From: Cytidiella melzeri
Taxonomy: Eukaryota > Basidiomycota > Agaricomycetes > Polyporales > Irpicaceae
Assembly: GCA_022592445.1 (NCBI GenBank)
Contig: JABYQR010000119.1
Coordinates: 52,052 to 116,051 of the forward strand
Reading direction: 5' to 3'
Length of the DNA stretch: 64,000 nucleotides
Of this stretch, positions 23,176 through 33,792 are shown piece after piece; the stretch's first letter is position 1, and each line of letters opens with the position of its first letter. Both the position numbers and the translations under genes were made by a program. The notes under the pieces were generated by a model. The model worked only from the letters and a program-made list of their open reading frames with translations, made no database searches and had not been told where the DNA came from.

Positions 23176-24458
23176 TCAGATATTTCCTGACCCGGCTGCA
23201 GCGTTTGGCGCTGGGGTCTGTGCTGCCAACTGGGCGGCATAAGCCTTTGCGGCCTTGCAGCATTTGCTTGCGCAATGTCCGGGTAGACCGCAGAACAAAC
23301 AGAGGTTGTTTGCAATGTGGCGGGCACGTTCAATGCTCAAGAGCTTACCATCGCTTCCCAAGAGGTTGGCAATGGGGTTAGTCTTTGGAGTTGCAGTGGT
23401 GGTAGTAGTGGTTGTGGCAGGACGGTGTTTTTGAGAGCCAGAGGGCATAGCCGTGGCAACAGCGGTAGTGACGGTGACAGCGGGGGTCGAGGATGATGCG
23501 GACTTCACGGGTTTCTGTTCCCACTCGGTCTTCTTCTTCTTCTCACCCTGACACTCCCAGTACCTTTGATCCCGCTTAAGGGCCATCTCCTTGAGCTTCA
23601 CAAGAGTGTGAGGCTTGCCATTGGACGTGATATCATCCTGGAGACGTTCTGGGAGACCGTTGTAGTATTGGTAGCAGAGGGCGCAATTGTCCCAGCTGGT
23701 GCGCATGGAGTAGCGGGTGAAACGGAGGTTATACCAGAACAATTTCTTGTCCAATTGCATAGAGAGATTTGCAAGGCAGTATTTGGCTTTGCTAACGTCG
23801 TCTGCAGAACTGAAGTGCGTGCGGATTTTGGCAACAAAGGCCGACCAGACCCAGACCCAGTTGTATTTGGCGGTCGCATCCACCTCATCATTGTCATTGT
23901 CATCGGATGCTGGGGGGTGAAGCGTGCCAGTATATGAGATGGAAAATATACCTCTGCTTTCCTCCCATTCCTGGAATTGGAGGAACTTCAACCCAAACCA
24001 CTCCAAGGCAGAGTCTGTCAGGTAAACATAACCTTCTTTTGACCGGAGTCAAACTTACCCGGGTTTGCACGGAAGTAAACCGTGCATTGGGTGAGGAAGT
24101 TATGGAGTTTTGACGGGTCTGATCCGTTGAAGGTGTCAGGGATGCGGAACTTGGCGTTTGAGGACAAGTTTTGAGCGTAAGCTCATGTGATAGCAGCTGT
24201 AATCTGCTCAAAAGGGTTTTCATCTCCTCCACCATTACCATTACCAGGGTCATCACCATCATCTCCTCCACCATCTCCACCTCCAAGGTCTCTACTTGGG
24301 CCGGGGTTTGGATCTCTATCCTTACCCCTCCTGTGGGTGTTGACATTGGTGGGCAGTTTGGGGGAGTCGTTGCGAGACATGACAGTGGCTTGGCAAGCTG
24401 TTGGTGGGGCGGATGAGATTGATTCGGTGGTTTTTGTGATTGTTGTGTGGGTGGCCAT
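23176..24458 (-). pseudogene. gag: Gypsy-2 gag with CCHC knuckle
   Basis: Starts at Met 24458 with a Gly/Asp-rich N-terminal segment (ENPFEQITAAIT), then frameshifted pieces. The longest, 23176-24006, holds a retrotransposon gag (capsid) segment, KAKYCLANLSMQLDKKLFWY, a basic region and a single zinc knuckle CLFCGLPGHCASKC (C-X2-C-X4-H-X4-C). Structural protein of the intracellular particle; not producible here because of frame breaks near 24180 and 24010. Confidence 0.8.
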
Positions 24459-24495
24459 ATACAGTGGAGAATCCGAGTTTTGAATTTGAATATAC

Positions 24496-25075
24496 TGTTA
24501 AGAGCAAGACAAAGGAAGGGGAAATGCAGAGCTGCAGCGTTTGCAGAGATGCGGCAGCGGCGGAGTGGATGAGGGGGATCAGAATGAGTCTTGGCTTCAA
24601 CTAGTTAAGTTGCGCTGCTTGAGATTTTTGTGACTCAAATTTTGGACTTAGCAGGATCAAAGGTTCAAGAGCAGAGCTCAATCGAAATGCGGACCTGCGG
24701 AGGTGTGGTGATCGGAGCACCAGAGACAGCAAAGGGATGTCAGACAACAACGAGTAAGACAACTTCAGCTAGTGAAGCCGAATGCAGACAAAGAGAGGAT
24801 AAGGGAAGTCTTATTTGATATTCGAATTGCTTATTTACTACAGTTGGGTCTTGTATATATACTACAATGATTCTGAGTCTGACAGGAGTAGACGAAAGTG
24901 GAACAAAGGGAATTGCACATTCTTGCGGAGAGATAAGAGAGCTGTAACACAGCATGATGTAAAGGAAACAAATGATAAGGGTCATGATGACGTCGGTGTG
25001 GAGATGCGGCGTATGCGGCGCGGTGTTTGGGTGTAGAGGCCACGTGAAGTCAGGTGGTTGGGCTGGATTGTAACA
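24496..25075 (-). repeat. Gypsy-2 5' LTR (580 bp)
   Basis: Partner of 15862-16444, with the same TGTTAAGAGC and GTAACA ends. It abuts the gag side of the element. Confidence 0.9.
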
Positions 25076-26104
25076 CTCCGGTACTGAAGGCAACAAAGGT
25101 GCTGACACCCTTGCTGGCCAAGGTGCTGCCAAGAATGTCCCAGATGAGATTGACCTTACAATCCCTGACAAATGGAACCTTACCAATGCAAAACTAACCA
25201 CCCTATCCCAAGCCCCTGCATATGCCAGAATCTGCAACACTAAGCAGCTGGTGACATGACCAGCTACAGAAGAAAACCTAGCCAGAGTCCTGCATTGTGC
25301 TCATGACCACCTAGGGGGGCAATACTACACTACTGACGCCATCTGGAGAACCCTGAAACATAAAGACATTATCAAGAAAGTATCTGACTTCCTGTGGAAA
25401 TCCATGCACAATGCACTCCAAGTTGGGGAATACTGGGCTCATATTCCTGGGTTTGAGCAATGGGCACTCTGCACAGTGTGCAAACAGGAAGAATCTATTG
25501 AACACATCCTCACTGACTGTAATGCTCCAGAATGCAAACAAATATGGTATTGTGTCAACGAGTGTGGTTGAAGAAAGCCCCACACATACCGTGGCCACAC
25601 CGCAACCTAGGCAACATCCTTGGTGCAGCTCTTGCAGAATTCAAGACCACAACCAACACACCTCTCCGAGGTGCCTCCTGCCTGTATTGCATTCTGATGA
25701 CAAGATCTGCACACATGATCTGGAGACTGAGATGTGAGAGGCATATTGACAGACAACACTTACAACATCCGGCACATTCACTTGCAAAGATTGACAACAA
25801 GTGGCTAACAGCCATGAACACCCAACCGACCATAGACCGAGAACTCACTCAATCAAAGTATGGAAAGAAAGCAATTGCAAAACATGTAGTACTATGCACC
25901 TGGGGAGGACTCTTCCATGACAACCACACCCTCCCTACTGACTGGACAAATAATGGGTTTTTCAGTGGGTATGGGCCACCCGTCACAATACACCTGATAC
26001 CGGGTGGAACGGGAACGGTTGAGCCCCACATGTTAAGACCGACTATTGTCAAGAGACGAGTTGTCAAGTCAGAACCCCTTGGTGTAGCTACACACAAGGT
26101 TGAA
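25076..26104 (+). pseudogene. LINE, 3' portion: rest of RNase H and C-terminal domain
   Basis: Resumes at GTEGNKGAD directly after the Gypsy-2 LTR, completing the RNase H. It continues with a zinc-binding reverse-transcriptase tail of LINE proteins (LWKSMHNALQVGEYW, CTVCKQEESIEHILTDC; C-X2-C-X7-H-X4-C) and a basic C-terminal stretch. There are two in-frame stops (25257, 25569 area). The final ORF appears to end at TGA 26105-26107, but those bases belong to the next LTR, so the real LINE end is missing. Confidence 0.8.
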
Positions 26105-26641
26105 TGATGGTCTAGACTGCGCAGTCGCTGTCAAGCACAGTAGCAGACAGATGATGGTTTGATAGAAGGAATATTGATACAAAGTGGATAGACTGAGGTT
26201 CTAGCCCCATGTCTAGCAGCTATTTATACATGTTGACTTAACTACTCATGGACCAGTCCGACGTAGTGGAAAACAATCAATGGAATGGAATGGAAAGAAC
26301 AATAGACAATAGAGAGATGGAACATGAGTTAAAGAACAATAGAAAAGGGGTTGAACCCAAAACAGGAGATAGATGGGGTTGGACCCAATAGAACGGTAAC
26401 AGGGTTATGAAAGAGCTGAGGGTAGAACCGAGGCAATGGCAACCAATTGGAGTTAGGTCTGAAGTAACAAGAACAAAGAACGGAAAGTCAATGACATAAT
26501 AGTCCGTGTTGAACGGAAATGACAAGGAATTGAAAGTGATGGGGGAAGGACAGGTTGGATTGTAAGACTGAGCAAAGAAATGGATAGCGACTGTTATGAG
26601 AAAAGAATGAAAATAGCAGAGTGTGAAGACCATTTGTAACA
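26105..26641 (-). repeat. Gypsy-5 3' LTR (537 bp)
   Basis: Plus-strand ends TGATGGTCTAG and TTTGTAACA (TG...CA). A purine tract (minus strand AAAGGGGAGGTAA) abuts it at 26642. A minus-strand TATAAATA lies near 26224-26231. The partner LTR is not in the window. Confidence 0.7.
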
Positions 26642-26652
26642 TTACCTCCCCT

Positions 26653-28398
26653 TTAAGACCCGTTGTCTGCAAGGGTGGCCTCGTCATTATTGCTAAGGGA
26701 CGTAAGAGGTGATGACAGTGACTGAGGTGAATCTTCTTCAACCACAATGGGAGGCTGTGGAGAACCTGCTGCAGAACAATACAATGGCAGAGGGGGTGAT
26801 GCATTTGCAGACGTAATCACAGCAGACGCCGTTGGTGGAGTTATGGTCATTCAGCGTTGTTGACATGGTTGTTCAATTGATGCGGTGTTCTCGGTTTCAG
26901 CAAATGGGAAAGGAGTGCGGGGGCATTGAAGTCGGGTACCAGGGGTTGTGTTCCTAACTTGTAAAGCTTGAGGGATGCGGTAATAGTTGGTGGAGTTCCT
27001 AGTTGCACATGCAATCCGGCAGTCTAGATTGACACAAGCTCTTGTATCAAGCTCATCCCTAAACTGTTCGTACCTAGCCATCTATTCCCATAGTACCAAG
27101 TCAAACTGTCCTTGAGGAACACATTGGTTCTGGTTGGTTGTCAACTCCCTTGTCACTCCCAATGCATTCTGAAGCTGAAACTCCATGTCTCCTGCTGCAA
27201 TGGTTTGTGTGTGATCCAGTTCTCGACAACGGACTTCTTAAAGCCATGGTCTCTCAATATCGAGTTCTTCTTCTTGATTACAGAAAGGTGGGGGAAGTTG
27301 TTGACGAAGGACTGTGAGAAAGGTCTGCATACTTCCTTGGGTATCAACATTTGCCTAAGGAGGTCTGTTGCTAGGGATAGGGGTATATCTGACAATTGGC
27401 AATGAAGCAAACATACTGGGATGATTGATTGTTGTTGGTATGCTAAACTGTTGTGAGAAGACTTAATCGTGTTGAGGGTGACTCCACTCCATCAAGAGAT
27501 GTTGCATACAGCACAGTGCTCGAGGACAGCGGGGGCCTTGATAAGTATAGTTCTGCGAGGGATCAAGGGGATTGATGCAAATGGTGAAGGTTCTGTTGTT
27601 TTTTTGTGCATCACAGACGTGCACAAGGAGTTGAATGAACAAAAGAATGGAATTGGCAAAAGAATTGGAAAAGTGGAATGCGTCACTAGGCTGGCCAGTG
27701 GGTAGTGGAGTATCATGGAATGTGGCGGTAATGTGAGAAAAGTTTTGGATAAAACAAATAAGAGCATCACCGTGACTGAAGAAAGTGTTATGAAAGGAAG
27801 AAAAGGGGATTTGGAAAGACATAACGGAATAATCAATCAATCAGATTGTATAGGAAAGGTGTAGTTTATTGGCCAACAATTGATAGTTCATTGGAAGTGG
27901 TATTCAATCAGGGTGTCCTGTTGGTGTGTGTTGAGGAGGGCCCAGAACGAGTTTATATGATGTTGCTTGTGATCCCAATTGATCTGATCCAACTGATCAC
28001 GGTTTTCCACCAACAACATTATGGTGTCACGAGAAAACTCGGTCGTGACTCAGGTGTATTGGAAGGCTAAGACGGGGAGAGAGGAAACAATGGCAAAGGC
28101 AAAATATATTGGCAACTGGGTCGGAATGCCCTGCCAGCCAAGGAAGAATGCAGGAACGAGGAAGGAGAATATGGCAAGAAAAAAGGTGAGAACATGGTTA
28201 GTCCCAACTTGGAATGTGGGAACCGGCGTTAGAACAATTTTTTATGTAGTGAGAACTGTGTTTGAGTGTTCTTTGTTGGTCTGGGAGAATGACAGTGACG
28301 TGGTAGTAGATGATGAGGATGGAAAATATGAGAGCAGCAGATGCAGCAATAGCAAGGGCAGTAATGTCAGCGGCTGTGCTCATGCTTGCTTTCTTCAC
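26653..28398 (-). pseudogene. Gypsy-5 post-pol accessory region, unidentified
   Basis: Several minus-strand open pieces follow pol in the same direction. 28198-28398 encodes 66 residues with one strong membrane segment (ADITALAIAASAALIFSILI). 27463-27840 (125 aa), 27153-27410 (85 aa), 26851-27081 (76 aa) and 26653-26850 (65 aa) look like successive exons or a broken long frame, with several cysteines and N-glycosylation-type motifs (NNRT, NYTY). I do not recognise a family. A membrane protein placed after pol would be an unusual accessory product; this is inference only. Confidence 0.35.
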
Positions 28399-28520
28399 TT
28401 TGTTTTCTGCACAGCTCGGTCCTTATGTGCTGCACTGGGGTATTTCTGATGAAACTCCGCTATAGCTTCTGTTGTGTTCTCCATATCTCGAGGTCGAGTC
28501 CATGAGTTCTCCAAATCTCC

Positions 28521-29200
28521 TTACCCAGTCCACTTCACCAAGTATTCGAGTTTCCCTTGCCTGTTATGTTGACTATGGAGTATTGCTTCAACTTTGTATT
28601 CTTCTTCATCATTGATGATTTCTGGGGGTGGTTTGGTGTATGCCCGTCTGTACTCCGGAGTTTCTATGAACGGGGTAAGAAGTCCGGCGTGGAATACAGG
28701 GTGGATCTTCCAGTCCAATGGTAGTCGGAGTTTGTAGATGATTGGTCCCAGTACTTTGGTTATTTCAAATGGTCCATGGCATTTCAATGCTAGTTTAGCC
28801 GAGGGCCTTGTGGTAGTGATGTTCTTCCCTTCCAACCAGACTTTCTGACCCACAGTGTATGGCTCAAACCCTCGTTTGTTGCGTGACATGTGTACTGCTT
28901 CTGCTGCCATGTAGCTCATCCCGGATCTGAACCATCTGATGGATGCACTTGGTGATAGAGGAAATGTTGGAATGGGGATTGATGACATCCAATACTTTGG
29001 GTTCATACCCTAGTAGTGCTTTGAATGGGGAATGTCAAATTGCCAAGTGATATTGGATGTTATGTGCAAACTTGGCAGTAGTAAGAAGTCTAGCACAGTC
29101 AGTTTGGCGGTAATTGCAGAAGGCTCGGAGATATTGCTCTAACTAACTCTTGATTGATGTGTTCTGTTTCACCATCTGTTTTGAGATGATATGCTGTACA
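28521..29200 (-). pseudogene. Gypsy-5 integrase C-terminus and chromodomain
   Basis: 29099-29200 carries the integrase C-terminal catalytic block (TAYHLKTDGETEHINQ, with the catalytic Glu). 28521-29006 carries VGQKVWLEGKNITTTRPSAK, GPFEI, HPVFHAGLL and the start of a chromodomain (YKVEAILHSQ, LEYLVKW). A frame break and stop near 29010-29060 separate them. Confidence 0.8.
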
Positions 29201-29201
29201 T

Positions 29202-29476
29202 GTCCTTATTTTTTGCAATTTACCTCTTGTTTTTATCTGTAAAACTCCGGGCTGCAACCCAGTTGCAACCGTCTCTGCATAAACTCCTTTGCACATCTAT
29301 TAAGCGCCCGTATCACGTGGCTTAGATGCTCCACACGGTCACGTTACTTGCTACTACGTCACACTGGCATGTGACTTAGCTTAAGTAAAACCACATGGCT
29401 ACAAACACATGGCTCAGCCCATCGCTAGGGTTTGACGTCATAAATACCGTTCACATGGACTCCTTTTTGTTCTTTC
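29202..29476 (-). repeat. LTR-F fragment
   Basis: Matches the outer half of the LTR-F copies in minus orientation (compare 34692-34976). It lacks the terminal TGTCATGGATGG and is cut at 29476 by the Gypsy-3 LTR, within the TTGTTCTTTC word. Confidence 0.85.
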
Positions 29477-30176
29477 TGTAACAGTTAAGGTTACTACTCA
29501 CCAGATAAGTTGATAAACTTGGGGAGATAGTATGAGATAGAAAGTAAGAGGTGTGGTGAGCAGAGTACTGTGAGGTACTGAGTAGTCCTTTATCAACAGA
29601 GTGGATAAGACTGAGGGGATATGCCCTCAGGAGTGCCTCTATATATACATGAAGGGGAGGACCCCAGGTACTACCCTTAGACCCTTAATACCTACATGAG
29701 TAAGCGAAGTAATCTACCTTACTAAGCATGCCCTATGCTCTAGTGGTGCCACTTCAATAATCAACCAATAGCAATTGTCCTCATGACCTGACCCCATGAC
29801 CCAGTCCCAAGGCTAGACTTGTTCTAGCTTGTTCTAAAACAAGGCTAGACTTTTCCAGAAGGTTCCAAGACCTATGACATCATCTAACGGAATGTTCTAT
29901 ACTATGACATCATGGTTCCAGCATGTTCCACAAGGTTCCAGAGAGTTCTATCATGTGATACACAGATAAGGAAAGGAGCGCATCAGTGCATCAATTGATA
30001 GGCACTGAGAATAAGCGCCGGAATAAGCGCCTGATAAGCGCCAGATAAGCGCTGGATAAGCGCCTAAATAGACGCTGGATAAGCGCTGGATAAGTGCTTG
30101 ACAAGCACTTAAATATTCCCAATAATACTGTTGCCTGGTAAGGCAAGTCTTGTAGAAACATTGAAAATCTGTGACA
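29477..30176 (-). repeat. Gypsy-3 3' LTR (700 bp) with clustered regulatory motifs
   Basis: Plus-strand ends TGTAACAGTT and ATCTGTGACA. In transcription direction (minus) the order is: tandem CTTATC-containing repeats (30112-30005), a heat-shock-type TTCnnGAAnnTTC array (29853-29865 and neighbours), two ATGACATCAT words (29874 and 29903 region), then a TATATATAG box (about 29639-29648). The polypurine tract (minus GCAAGAAGGGGGGGTAA) abuts at 30177. Confidence 0.85.
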
Positions 30177-30445
30177 TTACCCCCCCTTCTTGCTTTGAAC
30201 TCCGTGCAAAGAGTTTTGAACAAACACCTCGGTCATTGAGTCCACTTTTTCACCATTGTCAAGAGGATGCCTAAGCAATTCCGAGTGACTCTAGCAGCTT
30301 CTACCGACGCCCCTGACGGGGTTCACACCTCATTGGCTGATGGTAGTCTAGTCCATACCCTCCTTGGTTGCGTCATTGGATCGTGGATGAGCCTTGGTGT
30401 GTTGTTTGTAACTTATACACAGTAGATTGTAGCTAAGCGGATAGC

Positions 30446-31513
30446 TCAGGGATGATTGCTGTGAAATTTCTTGATCGCTTCTTGAGCATGCGTGATGTTT
30501 TCTACAGGTTCCCACGTGTCATTGTTCGGTCCGTAGCCTTTCCAGCGTATGTAATACTGAAGCTTTTTGGCACAACCTGTACGTCTTGACTTGAGAATCT
30601 TCTTGACTTTGTATTCTTCTTCTCTGTTGATGATATCTGGCGGAGGCATCTCCAGCTTTTGGCCTTCAAATTCAGGTTTGTTGTATGGTACCAACTTGCT
30701 TGCATGGAATACAGAATGTATCCTTGGTGAACGTTCGGGCCATTCCAGTCTGAATGTGACCGGTGAGAGCTTTTCAGCAATCTTGAATGGGCCATAGTAC
30801 TTGGCTGACAGCTTATGTCCAGATTTTTGGTAGTCTCTCAGATCTAGCATGACCTGATTGCCTTCGTTGAAGGGGACCTTCTGAACGTGCTTGTCATAGT
30901 ACCATTTCATGCGTTCAGCCGCAAGTTGTAACGCCGCTTTAGCATGCTCTTGAGCTTGCAAGTGGTTCCACATGATGTCATTCATGTCAGACCTTTTCAG
31001 GTCCTTAGTGAGCGTTGGACCAGCTCTAGGGTGTCTGCCGTATTCAAGGTAGAAAGGCAAGTGCTTAGTTCCCTCGTGCGCTGCATTGTTGTATGCAAAA
31101 TCAGCCGAGCTGAGCAGTCTAGCCCAGTTGTCGTGTAGTTGATCAACGTAACAACGCAGGTACTGTTTGAGCGTTTGATTAACCCGTTCAGTTTGACCAT
31201 CAGTTTGCGGATTATATGCGGTGGTCATCGTAGATTCTATCCCTAGCATTTTACACCATTCCTGGAATAAATCTGCTGCAAATTGTGGACCTCGGTTGGA
31301 AATGATTTGCAAAGGTAACCCATGAAGAGTCCAGACTCTCTCATAGAGTAGAGCTGCAAGATTTTTTGCTGAGAACTCGTTTACAATAGGGAAGAAGTGC
31401 GCCCTTTTAGTAAGGCAGTCTACGACTACACAGATAGCATTGAAGCCATCAGACTCCGGTAACTGAGTAATCAGATTGACAGTCATGATATTCCATGGTT
31501 CGGCCGGAACCAA
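30446..31513 (-). pseudogene. Gypsy-3 integrase core, C-terminus and chromodomain
   Basis: Long open frame of 355 codons. The catalytic region reads MTVNLITQLP and IISNRGPQF where the sister copy Gypsy-4 has MTVDLITQLP and IISDRGPQF. Both catalytic Asp codons are therefore AAY (31474-31476 and 31295-31297). The Glu in TDGQTERVNQT is kept. The C-terminal domain (GNQVMLDLRDY, GPFKIAEKL, HSVFHASKLVPY) leads into a chromodomain (YKVKKILKSRR, YYIRWKGYG, TWEPVENI). Long and open but predicted inactive for strand transfer. Confidence 0.85.
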
Positions 31514-32281
31514 TTAGGGATGAGTGGTCCATAAGGCTGTTGCGGACAAGTCTTCATCCGCTGACATGTGTCACAGCCTGTCACGTATTTCTTAACATCA
31601 GTGGTTAAACCTGGCCACCAGTAGTTTCTTGAGATCAGTTTGTACGTTTTCCATCTGCCATAATGTCCGGCAGAAGGTAGATTGTGATGCATCTGGATGA
31701 TTTGGCATCTCAGATCTAATTTCTGATCTTTGGGGATGTAGACTTTTCCATGGTATAGGAGTAATCTGTTCTCAAAATTCCATTCCTCTAGTGATTTCTT
31801 GAACTCCCTAGGACCAGAGTTAAGTAACTGCTGATAGTCCTTGGTAACTTCGTCGTTCATGAGTGCTTCCTTGACCCGTCTTAGGATTTCATCATTGTTG
31901 ATAGGCGAGTCATGAGAGTTTTTGGATAGCAGAGATGGCAAAAAACTCGGGTTTAAGGAGAATTTTGTCCTCGTTATCAGAATTTACCCCCTCTTCATGA
32001 TCTGGCCTCCTGGACAGAGGATCTGCGGTAAGCATGGTCTTTCCGGGTTTGTGCCGGAGCACAAAATTGAATTGCGTGAGGTATAACGCCTATCGCGCTT
32101 GTCTCCGAGTCAGATTCTGGGCATTCCTGAAATATGTCAGGTTTTGGTGATCCGACCATATTTCTACGGTAATCGGATGTTTCTCCAGATGTTGACGATA
32201 CTCTTCCAGGGCGCGGATAATAGCCAGCAACTCTTTATCATATATCTCATAATTATGTTCATGAACATTGAGTGATTTAGA
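31483..32281 (-). pseudogene. Gypsy-3 RNase H end and integrase zinc finger
   Basis: 31483-31941 encodes HHNLPSAGHYGRWKTYKLI and CDTCQRMK (HHCC finger). The RNase H part ([26 protein letters not shown]) lies at 32270-32110, between two in-frame stops at 32282-32284 (TAA after PVAF) and 32090-32092 (TAG after RRQAR), both shared with Gypsy-4. Confidence 0.8.
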
Positions 32282-33763
32282 TTAGAAGGCTACTGGATGC
32301 CACAGCTTGTCAGCTGGATCCAGTTGTGATAGTACCGCTCCTGTAGCGAAGTCGCTAGCATCTGTTTTCAGACGGAAAGGGTTTTCGTCATCTGGTATCC
32401 TCAGAATGGGTGCTGACGTAAAAGCCTGTTTCAGACTTTGGAAGGCCTGTTCCTGAGCATCTTTCAAGATCCAGGATTGGTCCTTCTTTGTAAGAATAGT
32501 GAGCGGTTTCGCATGTTTAGCAAAATCCTTCATGAAACGCCGATAGAAGTGGGCGAAGCCTAAGAAGGCTTGGACTTGCTTAACCTTTTCAGGTCGCGGC
32601 CACTCAGTAACTCCGGTGAGTTTGGCTGGATCCATCTCAATGTGTCTGTGAGAAATGATCATGTCTAGGTACTCAATGCGATCTTTTTCAAAAAAGCATT
32701 TTTCCGGTTTGGCAAATAGATCGTTCTCGCGTAGACGCTTGAGCACTTCCTGTGTGATACGACGGTTTTCCTTCTTGTCTTCCGTGAAGATGTGGATGTT
32801 GTCGAGATACACTATGACATGTCCTTCTAAGATCAGATCACTCAGAATTTCATTCATTGTGGCTTGGAACGTCGCAGGTGCATTGCTGAAACCGAAATAC
32901 ATCACCTTGGCTTCAAAAAGACCACGGTGTGTGATGAACGCCATCTTCCATTTGTCACCCTTTTGGATGCGAACATTATTGTATCCCCATCTAAGATCAA
33001 TCTTTGAGAAGACCTTAGCCTTGCTTAACGAATTGATTAAATCGTTGATGCGAGGTATGGGGTACCGGTTTTTCACCGTGATGTCGTTCAGTTTTCGGTA
33101 GTCTTGCACAAGGCGCAACGAGCCATCTTTCTTCTTGACGAAGAACACAGGTGCTGCAATTGGACTTTGCGATTTGCAGATGTAACCTTTTCGGAGTTCC
33201 TCTTCAATCCATTGATCTAGAGAATTCTTTTCCATTGGAGACAGCGGGTATAGTTTAGCCGCTTTGGGAAAGGAGGCACCTTCCTCAAATTCGATTGTGT
33301 GATCGTACGGTTTGCGTAACGGCATGTGCTCTGATTTCTTCTTTGAAAAGACGTCACCAAATTCCCATAGATATTTTGGTACTAATGGCTTCCAATTGAC
33401 AGATTCTTGTTCTTCAAAGCTGTCTTCAAAGCCCTCATCTTCCTTTCCAGAAAGTTCAGCGATTATTTCTGCTATTTTTTGGTCTTCTGGATTGTCTAAG
33501 TCGATCCAGTGGATGTGAGGGTTGTCCGGGTCGACAATTTCTATTCCGTCCAGGTTGTCTGACACTGAACGTCCCTTAGGTAACTCAAGCTCATCAATCT
33601 CTTCTTGAGTTACAGTGATGTTTTTACGAGCTTGTGGGGCACAGAGTTCAGGACATCTGGTAAATCTCCACTCGCCATTTGTCCAATCTATCTCCGGATT
33701 GTGGCGGCGTAAGAAGGTCATCCCGATAATCATTTGTTTACTACCAAGATCAGTAACAAGCAT
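32282..33763 (-). pseudogene. Gypsy-3 reverse transcriptase
   Basis: 493-codon open frame. It holds the RT in order: YICKSQSPIAAPVFFVKKKDG, LRLVQDYRKLND, the first catalytic Asp in FSKIDLRWGYNN, FEAKVMYFGFSNAPATF, then VIVYLDNIHIFTED (YLDD expected; GACAAC at 32798-32803) and the connection to RNase H ending PVAF. The N-terminal part is the end of the protease and a linker. Asn at the second Asp of the YxDD box predicts loss of polymerase activity. Confidence 0.85.
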
Positions 33764-33792
33764 TTGTTGTCTTGCTCTGTGCGAACCTATTT

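Larger units (their letters stand above)
15862..25075 (-). mobile_element. Gypsy-2: Ty3/gypsy element with both LTRs, inserted in the LINE
   Basis: Minus-oriented element of 9.2 kb, including a 1.5-kb nested insertion. 5' LTR 24496-25075, gag, protease, RT, RNase H, integrase, an antisense accessory ORF, 3' LTR 15862-16444. Flanking 5-mers CTCTG (15857-15861) and CTCCG (25076-25080) are the target duplication with one change; removing the element rejoins the LINE RNase H at VKGHS/GTEGNKGAD. All coding parts carry stops or frameshifts. Confidence 0.9.
26642..29201 (-). mobile_element. Gypsy-5: truncated gypsy element with a long post-pol region
   Basis: Minus-oriented internal part of a Ty3/gypsy element. 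From right to left: integrase end and chromodomain (28521-29200), then about 1.8 kb of open-frame pieces between pol and the 3' LTR. gag, protease and RT are absent; the right side is cut near 29202 by an LTR-F fragment. Confidence 0.75.

Noticed and set aside
26105..26107. Genuine stop codon of the LINE ORF
   Set aside because: The TGA is the first three bases of the Gypsy-5 LTR, so the LINE reading frame was cut here, not terminated.
26277..26804. 175-codon minus-strand ORF
   Set aside because: It runs across the Gypsy-5 LTR boundary and polypurine tract with no domain; treated as a chance frame.
29937..30112. CRISPR-like array made of GATAAGCGC repeats
   Set aside because: Units are about 10 bp without unique spacers, lie inside a retroviral-type LTR and the genome is eukaryotic.
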